A stretch of 64,000 nucleotides of DNA. Source: Paraburkholderia panacisoli (GTDB lineage Bacteria > Pseudomonadota > Gammaproteobacteria > Burkholderiales > Burkholderiaceae). Below the pieces are notes generated by a model that did no database searches, was not told the DNA's origin, and worked only from the letters and a program-made list of their open reading frames with translations. This document shows, piece by piece, positions 42,401-51,966 of this stretch. The position numbers and the translations under genes are program-made. The stretch covers positions 62,001-126,000 of the forward strand of contig NZ_VTUZ01000015.1 of the NCBI RefSeq assembly GCF_008369935.1. The letters are read 5' to 3'. Numbering within the stretch: the stretch's first letter is position 1; each line of letters opens with the position of its first letter.

Positions 42401-43407
42401 AATTACTCGAGGGCAAACCGGGGTGGACGCTGCTGTTCGTGCTCGGGCTGGTGTTTCCGTTCGTCGCCACCAACGACTACATGCTCACCATGATGTCCAC
42501 CGCGTACATCTTCGCGCTGGCGACCGTCGGACTGAATCTGATCACCGGCTATACCGGGCAGTTCAATCTCGCGCACGGCAGCTTCATGGCGGTGGGCGCA
42601 TACACGGTCGGCATTCTGACCGTCGATCATCAGGTGCCGTTCTGGCTCGCGTTCATTGCGTCGGGCGTGGTGGTCGCGGTGCTCGGTGCGCTGGTCGGCC
42701 TCGTGTCGCTGCGGCTGCGCGGTCACTATTTTTCGATCTTCACGCTGTGCGTGGGCTACATCATGTTTCTCGTGATCGAGAAGTGGGACGGCCTCACGCA
42801 TGGCGTGGCGGACATCATCGGCATTCCGGCGCCATCGGGTTTCGGGCTCGTGTCGTTCGAGAATCCGCGCGCGCTCTATTACCTGGTGTTCGCGTTCCTC
42901 GTGCTCGGCGTGTGGCTGATGCATCGCATCGTCGACTCGCTGCTCGGCCGCACCTTCATGGCGATCCGCAATAGCGACGGACTCGCGCAATCGCTCGGCA
43001 TCAACCTGATGCGCAACAAGGTGCTGGCCTTCGTGCTGTCGGTCGTCTATGCAGGGCTCGCGGGCGGGCTGTATGCGGGAGCCGTGCGCTTTCTCGGCCC
43101 GGATCTGGCAGGCGTCGAACACACGTTCGACATGACCATGTACATGCTGGTGGGCGGCATCGGCACGCTCGCCGGTCCGTTGCTCGGCGCGTTGATCATC
43201 CCGTGGCTCACGCAGTATCTGCAGTTTTTGCAGGAGTACCGCTTCGTGGTGTTCGGGCCGATCCTCATCGTGCTGGTGATCTTCTTGCCCAACGGGATCG
43301 TCGGCCTGTATCAGGCGCGCAAGGTCCGGCGCGCGCATCGTGCGGCGCCCGCGGGCGGCATGGCCGCGCGCCGGCCGCAACCCACCGGAGGCGACGGTCA
43401 TGCTTGA
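42397..43407 (+). CDS. livM: ABC permease LivM
   Basis: The 336-residue permease shows the family patterns LNLITGYTGQFNLAHGSFMAVGAYT and RDSDGLAQSLGIN-like AIRNSDGLAQSLGIN, with multiple membrane helices. Its start overlaps the livH stop by 4 bp. Its last 8 bp overlap livG. It pairs with LivH in the importer core. Confidence 0.93.
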   Translation: MKLLEGKPGWTLLFVLGLVFPFVATNDYMLTMMSTAYIFALATVGLNLITGYTGQFNLAHGSFMAVGAYTVGILTVDHQVPFWLAFIASGVVVAVLGALVGLVSLRLRGHYFSIFTLCVGYIMFLVIEKWDGLTHGVADIIGIPAPSGFGLVSFENPRALYYLVFAFLVLGVWLMHRIVDSLLGRTFMAIRNSDGLAQSLGINLMRNKVLAFVLSVVYAGLAGGLYAGAVRFLGPDLAGVEHTFDMTMYMLVGGIGTLAGPLLGALIIPWLTQYLQFLQEYRFVVFGPILIVLVIFLPNGIVGLYQARKVRRAHRAAPAGGMAARRPQPTGGDGHA

Positions 43408-44164
43408 AATCGATTCGCTCAGCAAACGCTTCGGCGGCCTCGTCGCGGTCGACGACGTCAGCACGCACATCGAAGCCGGCAAGATCAACGCGATCATCGG
43501 ACCGAACGGCGCGGGCAAGACCACCTTCTTCAATCTGATCAGCGGCACGCATCTGCCGACCTCGGGCCGCATCCGCTTCAAAGGCCAGGATGTGACGAAG
43601 CTCGGCGCCGACCAGATGGCGCGTCTCGGCGTCGCGCGTACGTTCCAGTCCACCGCGCTGTTCGACCGGGCCAGCGTGCTGGACAATTTGATCGTCGGCC
43701 ATCGTCTGCGCACGCGCTCGGGGCTGTGGGACGTGCTCACGCATTCGCAGCGTCTGAAGCACGAGGAACGTGTGTGCCGCGACAAGGCGCGCGAGGCGCT
43801 CGACTTCGTCGGCCTGTCCGCAATCGCTACAAGGATGGCCGGCGACATCTCGCAGGAAGAGCGCAAACGCGCGGCTGTCGCGCTCGCGCTCGCCACCGGG
43901 CCGAGCCTGATGCTGCTGGATGAGCCGGCCGGCGGCGTGAATCCCGAAGAGACCGAAGGCCTCGCCGAGCTGATCCGCAAGCTCGTGAAACACGGCGTGA
44001 CCGTGTGCCTCGTCGAACACAAGATGAACATGATCATGAAGCTGGCGGACCGCATCATGGTGCTGAACTACGGCAAGAAAATCGCCGAGGGCGCGCCCGC
44101 CGAGATTCGCGCGAACCCGGCCGTGATCGACGCTTACCTGGGGAGCGAGCATGCTGAAGTTTGA
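43400..44164 (+). CDS. livG: ABC transporter ATPase LivG
   Basis: The 254-residue ATPase has Walker A GPNGAGKTT at about 34-42 and the LivG-specific C-terminal motif VNPEETEGLAELIRKL near Walker B (LMLLDEPAGG). The ABC signature appears degenerate (DISQEERKRAAVA). The ATG lies within the end of livM and its stop overlaps livF by 14 bp. Confidence 0.92.
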   Translation: MLEIDSLSKRFGGLVAVDDVSTHIEAGKINAIIGPNGAGKTTFFNLISGTHLPTSGRIRFKGQDVTKLGADQMARLGVARTFQSTALFDRASVLDNLIVGHRLRTRSGLWDVLTHSQRLKHEERVCRDKAREALDFVGLSAIATRMAGDISQEERKRAAVALALATGPSLMLLDEPAGGVNPEETEGLAELIRKLVKHGVTVCLVEHKMNMIMKLADRIMVLNYGKKIAEGAPAEIRANPAVIDAYLGSEHAEV

Positions 44165-44858
44165 CAACGTGTCGCTCGACTACGGCAGTTTTCGTGCGCT
44201 GGACGGCATCGATCTGCACGCCGCCGACGGCGAGCTGGTCGTGCTGCTCGGCGCCAACGGCGCGGGCAAAAGCTCGATCTTTCTGGCGACGAGCGGCTTG
44301 CGCCGCACGGCGGGCGGCAGCCTGCGCTTCGGCAATCGCGAACTGCTCGGCATGACGCCCGCACAGATCGTCCGTAACGGCGTGATTCAGTGCCCCGAGG
44401 GACGCAAGCTCTTCCCCGGCATGTCGGTGCTGAAGAACCTCACGCTCGGCGCTTACGTGCATCGCGGCGACAAGGCCGGCAATCAGCGCAATCTCGACCA
44501 GGTGTTCGCGCTGTTCCCGCTGCTCGCCGAGCGCAAGGACCATGCGGCCGGGTCGCTGTCCGGCGGCCAGCAGCAGATGGTCGCGATCGGCCGCGCGATG
44601 ATGGCGCGGCCCAAGGTGCTGCTGCTCGACGAGCCGTCGCTCGGACTCGCGCCGCTGGTGGTCAAGCAGGTGTTCGACGTGATCCAGCAGATCAACCGCG
44701 CGGGCACGACCGTGCTGCTCGCCGAACAGAACGCGTTCGCGGCGCTGAAGATCGCGCACCGCGCGTATGTGATCGAGAACGGCCGCATCGTGCTCGAAGG
44801 CGATCAGGCGAGCCTGATGAACAACGAAGCGATCCGGCGCGCGTACGTCGGCGGCTGA
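44151..44858 (+). CDS. livF: ABC transporter ATPase LivF
   Basis: The 235-residue ATPase has Walker A GANGAGKSS at 34-42, the LivF-type segment QCPEGRKLFPGMSVLKNL, signature LSGGQQQMVAIGRAMM and Walker B LLLDEPSLGLAP. It is the second nucleotide-binding subunit of the Liv importer. Confidence 0.93.
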   Translation: MLKFDNVSLDYGSFRALDGIDLHAADGELVVLLGANGAGKSSIFLATSGLRRTAGGSLRFGNRELLGMTPAQIVRNGVIQCPEGRKLFPGMSVLKNLTLGAYVHRGDKAGNQRNLDQVFALFPLLAERKDHAAGSLSGGQQQMVAIGRAMMARPKVLLLDEPSLGLAPLVVKQVFDVIQQINRAGTTVLLAEQNAFAALKIAHRAYVIENGRIVLEGDQASLMNNEAIRRAYVGG

Positions 44859-44939
44859 CGCATTCGAGGCATTCGACGTATTGCCGCGCGCGGTGAGCGT
44901 GGCGCATTCCAGCATTCGAACCTTCCCAAGGAGACACCT

Positions 44940-46124
44940 ATGACGATCAAACGCTTGCGCGCTCGCGCCGGACTGGTTGCGGCCGTCGCTACGACCGCGC
45001 TGATGAGTGCGGGCGCCGCGATGGCGCAGCAGGTGGTGCACATCGGCTTCTCGGGCCCGTTGAGCGGAGGCGCCGCGAAGTACGGCCAGGAAGTGCTCGA
45101 CGGCATGCAGATGGCCGCAGCCGATGTCAATCAGGCGGGCATCGAGGTGGCCGGCAAGAAGGTCAAGTTCGAGATCGTGCCGCTCGACGACAAGTACAAC
45201 CCCAGCGAAACCGCGATCAACGCGCGGCGTCTCGCGCAGGAACAGCAGGCCGCAGTGGTGCTCGTGCCGCATTCGGGCGGCGGCTTCGCGGTGCAGACCA
45301 GCAACGAGCAGCAGAAGCTGTTGTTGCTGTCGTACACCAGCGTCCCGCAGATCAGCGAACGCGGTAACAAGCTGACCGTGCGCATTCCGCCTGCGTTCAC
45401 GTCGTATCTGAACTCGTTCATCAAGTATGAGATGGCGACCTACGGCAAGAAGGTCGCGCTGGCCGCCACCGACACCGACTACGGCAAGGTTTGGGTCGCC
45501 GCGTTCAAGCCTGCATGGGAGGCTGCCGGCGGCACGATCGTCGCGGACAACGCGATGTCGTATAACCGCGCAACCGATTTCTACAGCGGCGTGAGCCGCG
45601 TGCTCGCGGCCAAACCGGACGTGCTGTTCATCGGCGGACCGTCCGAGCCGACCGGTCTGGTCGCGCAGCAGGCACGCGAACTGGGCTTCAAGGGCGGCTT
45701 CATCGTGATGGATCAGGCCAAGCTCGATGAGGTGGCCAAGGTGACGAGCGGCTACGCGCCGCTGAACGGCGCGATCGGGGTGCTGCCGCTCGCCGACGAT
45801 CAGACGCCGAACGCGAAGGCCTTCGTCGAACGGTTCCGCAAGACTCACGGTGGGCGCGATCCGAGCCAGGAAGTGGCGCTGAACTACACCGCCGTCTACG
45901 CGACCGCGCTCGCGATGAAACTGGCCAGCAGCGTCAATGACGCGACCGCGATCCGCAATCAGTTCGACAAGGCCGTGAAGGCGCTGCCGCCGCAGAACAA
46001 TCCGCAAAGCGTGACGGGTGTCGATGACCACGGGGGTTTCGTGATCGACAATCCGCTTGCGGCGGTGATTCAGGGTGGGCAGTTGAAGCAGGCGGCGTTA
46101 AGTTCGTTGACTGCGGCGAAGTGA
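44940..46124 (+). CDS. Liv-type periplasmic substrate-binding protein
   Basis: The 394-residue protein has a signal peptide (1-29, ending AMA) and a type-I periplasmic-binding fold (mature start QQVVHIGFSGPLSGGAAKYGQEVLDGMQMA). AAGGAGA precedes the ATG. It differs from standard leucine-binding proteins in the ligand loop (VLVPHSGGGF), and relatives in acyl-CoA ligase operons tend to bind carboxylic acids. The ligand is not determined. A terminator follows directly. Confidence 0.9.
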   Translation: MTIKRLRARAGLVAAVATTALMSAGAAMAQQVVHIGFSGPLSGGAAKYGQEVLDGMQMAAADVNQAGIEVAGKKVKFEIVPLDDKYNPSETAINARRLAQEQQAAVVLVPHSGGGFAVQTSNEQQKLLLLSYTSVPQISERGNKLTVRIPPAFTSYLNSFIKYEMATYGKKVALAATDTDYGKVWVAAFKPAWEAAGGTIVADNAMSYNRATDFYSGVSRVLAAKPDVLFIGGPSEPTGLVAQQARELGFKGGFIVMDQAKLDEVAKVTSGYAPLNGAIGVLPLADDQTPNAKAFVERFRKTHGGRDPSQEVALNYTAVYATALAMKLASSVNDATAIRNQFDKAVKALPPQNNPQSVTGVDDHGGFVIDNPLAAVIQGGQLKQAALSSLTAAK

Positions 46125-46147
46125 GGTTTTGGGTGGGATGTGAGACA

Positions 46148-46176
46148 GGCGCCGTGGTGGTCACGGCGCCGTTTTT
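46148..46176 (+). terminator. Terminator of the liv operon
   Basis: GGCGCCGTG and CACGGCGCC form a perfect 9-bp stem around GTGGT, followed by GTTTTT. It lies 24 bp after the stop codon of the binding-protein gene. Confidence 0.88.
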
Positions 46177-46188
46177 ATTGAAGGCCCC

Positions 46189-47094
46189 TCACCCCCTCAA
46201 CGCCTCGACAATCTGCTCACGCACTTGCGGCCGCTCAGCAAACGGATCACTCGGATTGCGTGCCGTCACGACATCTTCCGCACGCGTCTTCACCGCACCC
46301 AGCGCGTGCGGATGCGAGAAGATATAAAACTGCTCCGCGCGAATCGCGTCGAACACCATTGCCGCGACTTCCTCGGCGCTGATCTTCCCCGAACTCACCG
46401 CCTTCTCGCTGAGGGCGCGCGATACGCGTTGCGACAAGGTCGGCGGCGTGTCGTTGGCGAGTTCCGACGGGCGGTTGCGATGCGCGTGGGCAATCCCGGT
46501 CGGCACGAAGTACGGACACAGAACCGAGCACGCCACCTGCTGCGTGACCAGCGAAAGATCCTGATACAGCGATTCCGTCAGCGACACCACCGCGTGCTTC
46601 GACACGTTGTACGGTCCCATCATCGGCGGATTGAGCAGACCCGCCATCGACGCCGTATTGACGATATGCCCGCGATACCCGCCATCGCGTTTCGCGGCCT
46701 CCAGCATCAACGGCGTGAACGCGCGCACGCCGTGAATCACGCCCCACAGATTGACGCCCAGCAGCCATTGCCAGTCGTGCTCGGAATTCTCCCATACGAG
46801 GCCGCCGCTGCCGCCCACGCCCGCGTTGTTGAACACCAGATGCATGCTGCCGAACGCGTCGAGCGTGGCGCGCGCCAGTGCGTCGACCTCGTCGCCCTTC
46901 GCGACGTCCACGCGGCGCGCGATCGCCTGGCCGCCGGCCGCCTCGACCTCGGCGAAGGTTTGGTCGAGCGCGTCCTGCTGCACGTCGGCCAGCACGAGCC
47001 GCATGCCGAGCTTCGTGCCGAGCCTCGCGAACTCGCGCCCGAAGCCGGAGCCCGCGCCGGTGATCACCGCGACCTTGCCTGCAAAATTGTCCAT
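46189..47094 (-). CDS. SDR-family NAD(P)-dependent oxidoreductase
   Basis: The 301-residue classical short-chain dehydrogenase has the cofactor motif TGAGSGFG (12-20), NNAG (89-92) and catalytic Ser149, Tyr162 and Lys166. A 40-residue C-terminal extension makes it longer than the 250-residue norm. It is the last gene on the minus strand after the two acyl-CoA ligases, 89 bp downstream, and is probably part of that operon. The substrate is unknown. Confidence 0.9.
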   Translation of the reverse strand: MDNFAGKVAVITGAGSGFGREFARLGTKLGMRLVLADVQQDALDQTFAEVEAAGGQAIARRVDVAKGDEVDALARATLDAFGSMHLVFNNAGVGGSGGLVWENSEHDWQWLLGVNLWGVIHGVRAFTPLMLEAAKRDGGYRGHIVNTASMAGLLNPPMMGPYNVSKHAVVSLTESLYQDLSLVTQQVACSVLCPYFVPTGIAHAHRNRPSELANDTPPTLSQRVSRALSEKAVSSGKISAEEVAAMVFDAIRAEQFYIFSHPHALGAVKTRAEDVVTARNPSDPFAERPQVREQIVEALRG

Positions 47095-47183
47095 GCGTTG
47101 TCCCTATGCTTAGGTTGGTGTCGGTTTTTCTTGCGATTGCGCGCTAGTGATTTGCACCAGCGCGCCTGGTGCGACAAGTACGG

Positions 47184-48740
47184 CTAGCGCGCGGCGGGAT
47201 AGAACCGCTCGCGCAATTCCCGCTTCAACACCTTGCCGATCGGACTGCGCGGCAAACCGTCGACAAAGCTCAGCGCGCAGAGGCGCTGCATCTTGCCGAG
47301 CCGCGCGTTGACCCAGGCGAGCAGCGTTGGCTCGTCGATCCGCGCGTGCGGACGGCGCACCACGAAGGCAACCGGCGTCTCGCCCCATTGTTCCGATGGC
47401 GCGCCGATCACCGCCACATCCGCGACGTCCGGATGCTGGCGCAATTCCGCTTCGAGATCGCTCGGATACACGTTGAAGCCCCCCGAGATGATCATGTCCT
47501 TCTTGCGGTCGAGCAGCGTCAAAAAGCCGTCCTCGTCGAAGCGGCCCATGTCGCCCGTGCGAATGAAGCGCTTGCCGCCCGGGTCGTACCACTCCGCTTC
47601 CGCCGTCTTGTCGGGCTGCCGGTAGTAGCCGGTCATCATCGCCGGCGAGTGGCCGACGACCTCGCCCACCTCGCCGGGCCGCACCTCGTTGCCGAGTTCG
47701 TCGATCAGGCGGATGTCGTGCCCTTCCATCGGCCGGCCGACCGTATGCAGCTTGGCCGGCCATTCGTCGGCCTCCAACTGGCACGAGCCGCCGCCTTCGG
47801 TCATCCCGTAGTACTCGGTGAGCCTGCCGGGCCAGCGGCGCACCACCTCCGCCTTGATGCTGGCCGCAAACGGCGCGCTGGTGCAGAACTTCGCCTGGAA
47901 ACTGGACAGGTCGTAGCGGTCGAAATCCGGATGCGCCATCAGCCGCTGATACTGGATCGGCACGAGCATCGTGTGCGTGACGCGGTGCTGCTGCGCCAGT
48001 TCCAGATAGCGCGTGGTCTCGAACTTCGGCATCAGCACGACGGTGCCGCCGAAGGTCAGCGTCGGCATGAAGCTCACGAGCGTGGTGTTCGAATACAGCG
48101 GTGTGGAGATCAGCGTCGTCGCATCGGGTCCGTAGCCGCGCTGGATACTGCGCACCGCGTAGGCCCAGCGCATGCCGTGCGATTGCACGATGCCCTTCGG
48201 CGTTCCAGTGGTCCCGGACGAATAGATGATGTTGAACGGCCACGCCGGATCGATCGTCACCGCAGCGGGCGTTGCGCCATCGGGTGCAAGCCATGGGTCG
48301 AGCGCCAGGCTGCCAGGGTGGCCGTCGAGCGCGACCCGCACCGCGCCGATTTCAACGGCGACCGGTTCGAGCAGACGCTTGACCTCGGCGTCGATGAACA
48401 GTAGCCGCGCGCCCGAGTTGCCGATCATGCTGACCAGACTCGCCGCGCTCGACGAAGGTGCAAGTGGCGCGACTGCCGCCCCCGCGCGCAAGCCGCCGAG
48501 AAACGCCACCACGTAGTTCACCGAAGCGGCCGCGCACAACGCGATCGCGTCGCGCGGCTGGATGCCATCGCGCTGCAACGCCGCTGCGAAGCGGTCGACG
48601 CGCGCATCGAGCGCCGCGTAGGTGACCACTTCGCCGCCGCAGATCAACGCCGGATGCTCGCCGCGCTCTTTGGCGAAGCGGCGCAGCATGTCGGTGATGC
48701 AGACGAACGGTTCGTCGAGCAAGGTATCGAGCCATGTCAT
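47184..48740 (-). CDS. AMP-dependent acyl-CoA synthetase (ligase 1)
   Basis: The 518-residue ANL-superfamily enzyme has the AMP-binding loop YSSGTTGTPKG, TEYYGMTEGG, TGDMGRFDEDGFL and the catalytic lysine region PRSPIGKVLKREL near the C-terminus. It activates a carboxylic acid to its CoA thioester. Its start overlaps the stop of ligase 2 by 4 bp, so both are made together. Two adjacent, dissimilar ligases imply two acids or two steps. Confidence 0.92.
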   Translation of the reverse strand: MTWLDTLLDEPFVCITDMLRRFAKERGEHPALICGGEVVTYAALDARVDRFAAALQRDGIQPRDAIALCAAASVNYVVAFLGGLRAGAAVAPLAPSSSAASLVSMIGNSGARLLFIDAEVKRLLEPVAVEIGAVRVALDGHPGSLALDPWLAPDGATPAAVTIDPAWPFNIIYSSGTTGTPKGIVQSHGMRWAYAVRSIQRGYGPDATTLISTPLYSNTTLVSFMPTLTFGGTVVLMPKFETTRYLELAQQHRVTHTMLVPIQYQRLMAHPDFDRYDLSSFQAKFCTSAPFAASIKAEVVRRWPGRLTEYYGMTEGGGSCQLEADEWPAKLHTVGRPMEGHDIRLIDELGNEVRPGEVGEVVGHSPAMMTGYYRQPDKTAEAEWYDPGGKRFIRTGDMGRFDEDGFLTLLDRKKDMIISGGFNVYPSDLEAELRQHPDVADVAVIGAPSEQWGETPVAFVVRRPHARIDEPTLLAWVNARLGKMQRLCALSFVDGLPRSPIGKVLKRELRERFYPAAR

Positions 48741-50482
48741 CGCGCCGCGCCTCCGCCGCCGTTGCCGCTACCGTTGCCCGCGTCGCCTTGATTGCCGCGA
48801 CTAGCAGCTGCCGTGCGCGCCGCATCCTCTTCCTGCAATTTGCGCCACAGAATCTTGCCGCTGCCCGACTTCGGCAGCGACGCGACGAACTCGACGATGC
48901 GCGGCGCTTTGTACGCGGCCATTTGCTCACGCGCCCAGTCGATGATTTCCTGCGCGCTGATGGTCCCCGCATGCGCGGCGTCGGGCACCACCAGCGCCTT
49001 GACGGTCTCGCCGCGCTTCTCGTCCTTCACGCCGATCACGCACACTTCGTGAATCGCCGGGTGCCGGTACATCAGCGCCTCGACCTCGGCCGGCCAGACC
49101 TTGTAGCCGGAAGCGTTGATCATCCGTTTGAGGCGGTCGGTCATGAAGAAATAACCGTCCTCGTCGATATGCCCGAGGTCGCCGGTACGCAGAAAGCGTT
49201 TGCCGTCGAGTTCGATGAACGCTTCTTCGGTTGCCTTCGGATTGCGCCAGTAGCCTTGCATCACCTGCGGCGCGTTGACGACGATCTCGCCCGTTTCGCC
49301 TTGCGGCAGTTCCTGCAACGTGATCGGATCGATCACGCGCGAGTCCACGTCGAACACGGGAATGCCCAGACACTGCGGTTTCGGACGATGCGGCGGATTG
49401 ATGTGCGTGCCGGCGATCGTCTCCGACATGCCATAGCCCTCGACATAATCGAGCCCGGTCAGCGCCTTGAGCTTTCTGGCGATCGCGTCCGGCATCGCCG
49501 CGCCGCCGCCGCGCGTACCGGACAGACTCGACAGATCGTATTCGGCGAGGCGCGGATTCGACAGAAAATCGACCATCATCGTCGAGATCGACTGCCATGC
49601 GGTGACGCGATATTTCTGCATGCATAGCGCGGCCGCGTCGCGATCCCAGCGCGGCAGCACGACGATCGTCGCGCCGGAAAAGACCGCGCTGTTCATGCCG
49701 CCCTGCATGCCGGTGACGTGAAAAAATGGCAGCACGGAAAGATGGACGCCGTCCGACTGCGATCCGAACCATACGCAGCCGCCGAGCAGCGTGCTCATCA
49801 CGCTGCGATGCGTGTGCATGCAGCCCTTCGGCTTGCCGGTGGTGCCGGACGTGTAGGGCATCACGCACAGATCGTCGGCGCCGGTGGTCAGCGGGCCGGG
49901 CGCGATGCGACGCTCCAGCACGGCTTGCCAGGACGTGACGCCGTCGACGTCGAAGGTCTTGCGCGGCGCGGCGACGAACTCGGGCACGGCAAACGGCGAC
50001 GGCCGCTTCAGATAATCGCTATACGTCGCGACAATCACGTGTTCGAGTCCCTGCCCTGGCCCGTTGCCGATCAGCGGCTCGACGTTCGCGAACAGGCACT
50101 GCGGCGCGATGATCGTGGTCGCGCCGCTGTCCTCGACGTAGTGCGCCAGCTCGGCGCCCATGTTCATCGGATTGACCGGCACCACGACCGCGTTCGCCCG
50201 CAGAATGCCGTAGTAAGCGATGATCCATTGCGGACTGTTTTGCATATAGAGCAGCACGCGGTCGCCCGCCTTCACGTGGCACTCGTGCTGCAGGAAGCCC
50301 GCGATCCGCTCGGCTTCGTCCTTGAACTCGGCGAACGAAACCGCAGTGTCGTAAAAGACAATAAACGGCTTGTCGGGAAAACGCGCCGCCGAGACTTCGG
50401 CGTTGTAGAAAATGTTGGTCTGCGGCAGCGTCAGATGCAACGGCACTTGCGGTGGCCAATGTGGATGATGGCGTTCGTTCAT
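48737..50482 (-). CDS. AMP-dependent acyl-CoA synthetase (ligase 2, long-chain type)
   Basis: The 581-residue ligase has TSGTTGKPKGCMHTH, GYGMSETIAGTH, TGDLGHIDEDGYFFMTDRLKRMI and PKSGSGKILWRKL. A C-terminal tail rich in Gly, Asn and Ala follows position 560. The TnpB element sits about 18 bases upstream of the start. The Shine-Dalgarno GGAG remains, but any upstream promoter or read-through from the acyl-CoA dehydrogenase gene now has to pass the insertion. Confidence 0.92.
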   Translation of the reverse strand: MNERHHPHWPPQVPLHLTLPQTNIFYNAEVSAARFPDKPFIVFYDTAVSFAEFKDEAERIAGFLQHECHVKAGDRVLLYMQNSPQWIIAYYGILRANAVVVPVNPMNMGAELAHYVEDSGATTIIAPQCLFANVEPLIGNGPGQGLEHVIVATYSDYLKRPSPFAVPEFVAAPRKTFDVDGVTSWQAVLERRIAPGPLTTGADDLCVMPYTSGTTGKPKGCMHTHRSVMSTLLGGCVWFGSQSDGVHLSVLPFFHVTGMQGGMNSAVFSGATIVVLPRWDRDAAALCMQKYRVTAWQSISTMMVDFLSNPRLAEYDLSSLSGTRGGGAAMPDAIARKLKALTGLDYVEGYGMSETIAGTHINPPHRPKPQCLGIPVFDVDSRVIDPITLQELPQGETGEIVVNAPQVMQGYWRNPKATEEAFIELDGKRFLRTGDLGHIDEDGYFFMTDRLKRMINASGYKVWPAEVEALMYRHPAIHEVCVIGVKDEKRGETVKALVVPDAAHAGTISAQEIIDWAREQMAAYKAPRIVEFVASLPKSGSGKILWRKLQEEDAARTAAASRGNQGDAGNGSGNGGGGAAR

Positions 50483-50595
50483 CAGATTTGCTCCGAAAAA
50501 ACCCGTCCTTCAGGGTGGGGAGTGAAAGGAGCGCAGCCGCAAGGCTGCTTCTCCAACATTTGAATCTCACGCAAACTAACGATATTGTGTGAGGC

Positions 50596-51729
50596 ATGGA
50601 CATTAAGCTCGCATACCGATTTCGGTTCTACCCAACGCCTGGGCAGGAAGTGATTCTTGCCAGGACGTTCGGGTGCGCGCGCTTTGCCTATAACCACATG
50701 CTGCGGTTGCGTACCGATGCGTGGTATCAGCGGCAGGAACGAGTCGGCTACCACGAAACCTCCGCTGCGCTCACGGCGCTCAAGAAAACACCTGAGCACG
50801 CATGGCTGAACGAAGTCAGTTCGGTTCCTGTGCAGCAGGCTTTGCGCCACTTGCAAACGGCATTCGCCAACTTCTTCGCCAAGCGCGCGAAGTATCCGAA
50901 TTTCAGGCGCAAGGATGGCGTGCAGTCTGCCGAGTACACGACGAGTGCATTCAAATGGGATGGCGTATCGCTGAAGCTCGCAAAGATGGATGTGCCTCTC
51001 GCGATCCGCTGGTCACGCACTATTCCGCAGGGCGCGAAAATAACGACCGTTACCGTGTCGAAAGACACGGCCGGGCGATACCACGTTTCTATGCTCTGCG
51101 ATGACGTGGTGGCCGCCAAGCCCAAAGCGCAATCCCAAGTCGGTATCGACCTGGGCCTGACGCATTTCGCCATTCTTTCGACGGGCGAGAAGATCGCTGC
51201 GCCGAATGCGTTCCGCAAGAACGAAGCCAAGCTCGCCAGGTTGCAACGGCGACTTGCAAAGAAGCAAAAGGGTTCCGCCAATCGCAAAAAAGCGAAACTC
51301 AAAGTCGCACGCATGCATGCCAGGACGGCAGATTCTCGCAGGGACTTCCTGCATAAACTTTCGACCCGGTTGATAAACGAAAACCAAGTGATCGCCATCG
51401 AAAGCCTGTCCGTCAAGAACATGCAGAAGAAGCGATCTCTGGCGAAGTCGATCAGCGATGCAAGCTGGTCTGAATTCGTCGGGCTACTTGAATACAAAGC
51501 GCAGTGGTACGGGCGCACGCTGGTCGGCATCGACCGCTGGTATCCATCCAGCAAGCGATGCAGCGATTGCGGGCACACCGTCGCCAAGATGCCATTGAAT
51601 GTGCGTTCGTGGACGTGCCCGGAATGCGGCAGCATCCACGACCGCGACATCAACGCTGCGCGCAATGTTTTGGCCGCCGGACTGGCGGCGTCAGCCCACG
51701 GAGAAAGCGTAAGTCCCATGTCTTTCTGA
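50596..51729 (+). CDS. tnpB: TnpB RNA-guided endonuclease (IS605 OrfB family)
   Basis: The 377-residue protein has an N-terminal OrfB helix-turn-helix region (FRFYPTPGQEVIL), a split RuvC nuclease with Asp185 (GIDLGLTHF), Glu269 (IAIESL) and Asp351 (HDRDINAARN), and a zinc ribbon with Cys322/325 and Cys341/344. All catalytic and zinc residues are present, so it looks active. TnpB proteins cut DNA guided by an RNA made from the element's right end. It lies opposite to the surrounding operon. Confidence 0.92.
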   Translation: MDIKLAYRFRFYPTPGQEVILARTFGCARFAYNHMLRLRTDAWYQRQERVGYHETSAALTALKKTPEHAWLNEVSSVPVQQALRHLQTAFANFFAKRAKYPNFRRKDGVQSAEYTTSAFKWDGVSLKLAKMDVPLAIRWSRTIPQGAKITTVTVSKDTAGRYHVSMLCDDVVAAKPKAQSQVGIDLGLTHFAILSTGEKIAAPNAFRKNEAKLARLQRRLAKKQKGSANRKKAKLKVARMHARTADSRRDFLHKLSTRLINENQVIAIESLSVKNMQKKRSLAKSISDASWSEFVGLLEYKAQWYGRTLVGIDRWYPSSKRCSDCGHTVAKMPLNVRSWTCPECGSIHDRDINAARNVLAAGLAASAHGESVSPMSF

Positions 51730-51792
51730 GATGATTTAGGGTTGCCGTCTGTGAAGTGGGAATCCCCTTCCTTTAGGGAGGGGAGCAGTCAA
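51660..51792 (+). ncRNA. Candidate TnpB guide RNA (omega/reRNA) scaffold
   Basis: In TnpB elements the guide RNA covers the 3' end of tnpB and the right end, with the guide taken from flanking DNA. Here the tnpB tail, the linker and the 51764-51783 hairpin are in the expected order, and the guide would start near 51793. This is inferred from family architecture; the 5' end is arbitrary. Confidence 0.4.
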
Positions 51793-51966
51793 AGGCGTCT
51801 CCTGCTTGTCGGGCGCGCTTCGCTCGCGTCCGCCACACGGGCGGACGCACTGGAGTTTTGTGCGTGGTTCGGCGCTGGGCTTCTCGCTCGGCTCGAGGTT
51901 CAGCGCTGGAGTCAGCGCTAAAAAAGTCGGCTCGCCATATACGGCGTCGTTAAATTTCACGCGCGT

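Larger units (their letters stand above)
50501..51792 (+). mobile_element. TnpB-only (IS1341-like, IS200/IS605 family) insertion
   Basis: The left end contains stem CCCGTCC/GGGTGGG with loop TTCA (50502-50519) and a second stem GCAGCC/GGCTGC with loop GCAA (50533-50548). The right end contains CCCCTTCC/GGGAGGGG with loop TTTA (51764-51783), then AGCAGTCAA. Similar end hairpins and no terminal inverted repeats are hallmarks of IS200/IS605 elements. No tnpA is present. Exact left boundary and target motif are uncertain by about ten bases. Confidence 0.75.

Noticed and set aside
51736..51960. Small minus-strand frame of 74 codons right of the TnpB element
   Set aside because: It runs from intergenic DNA into the element's right end, is Arg/Pro-rich and has no ribosome site. 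It was left as intergenic sequence with a 9-bp stem at 51826-51848.
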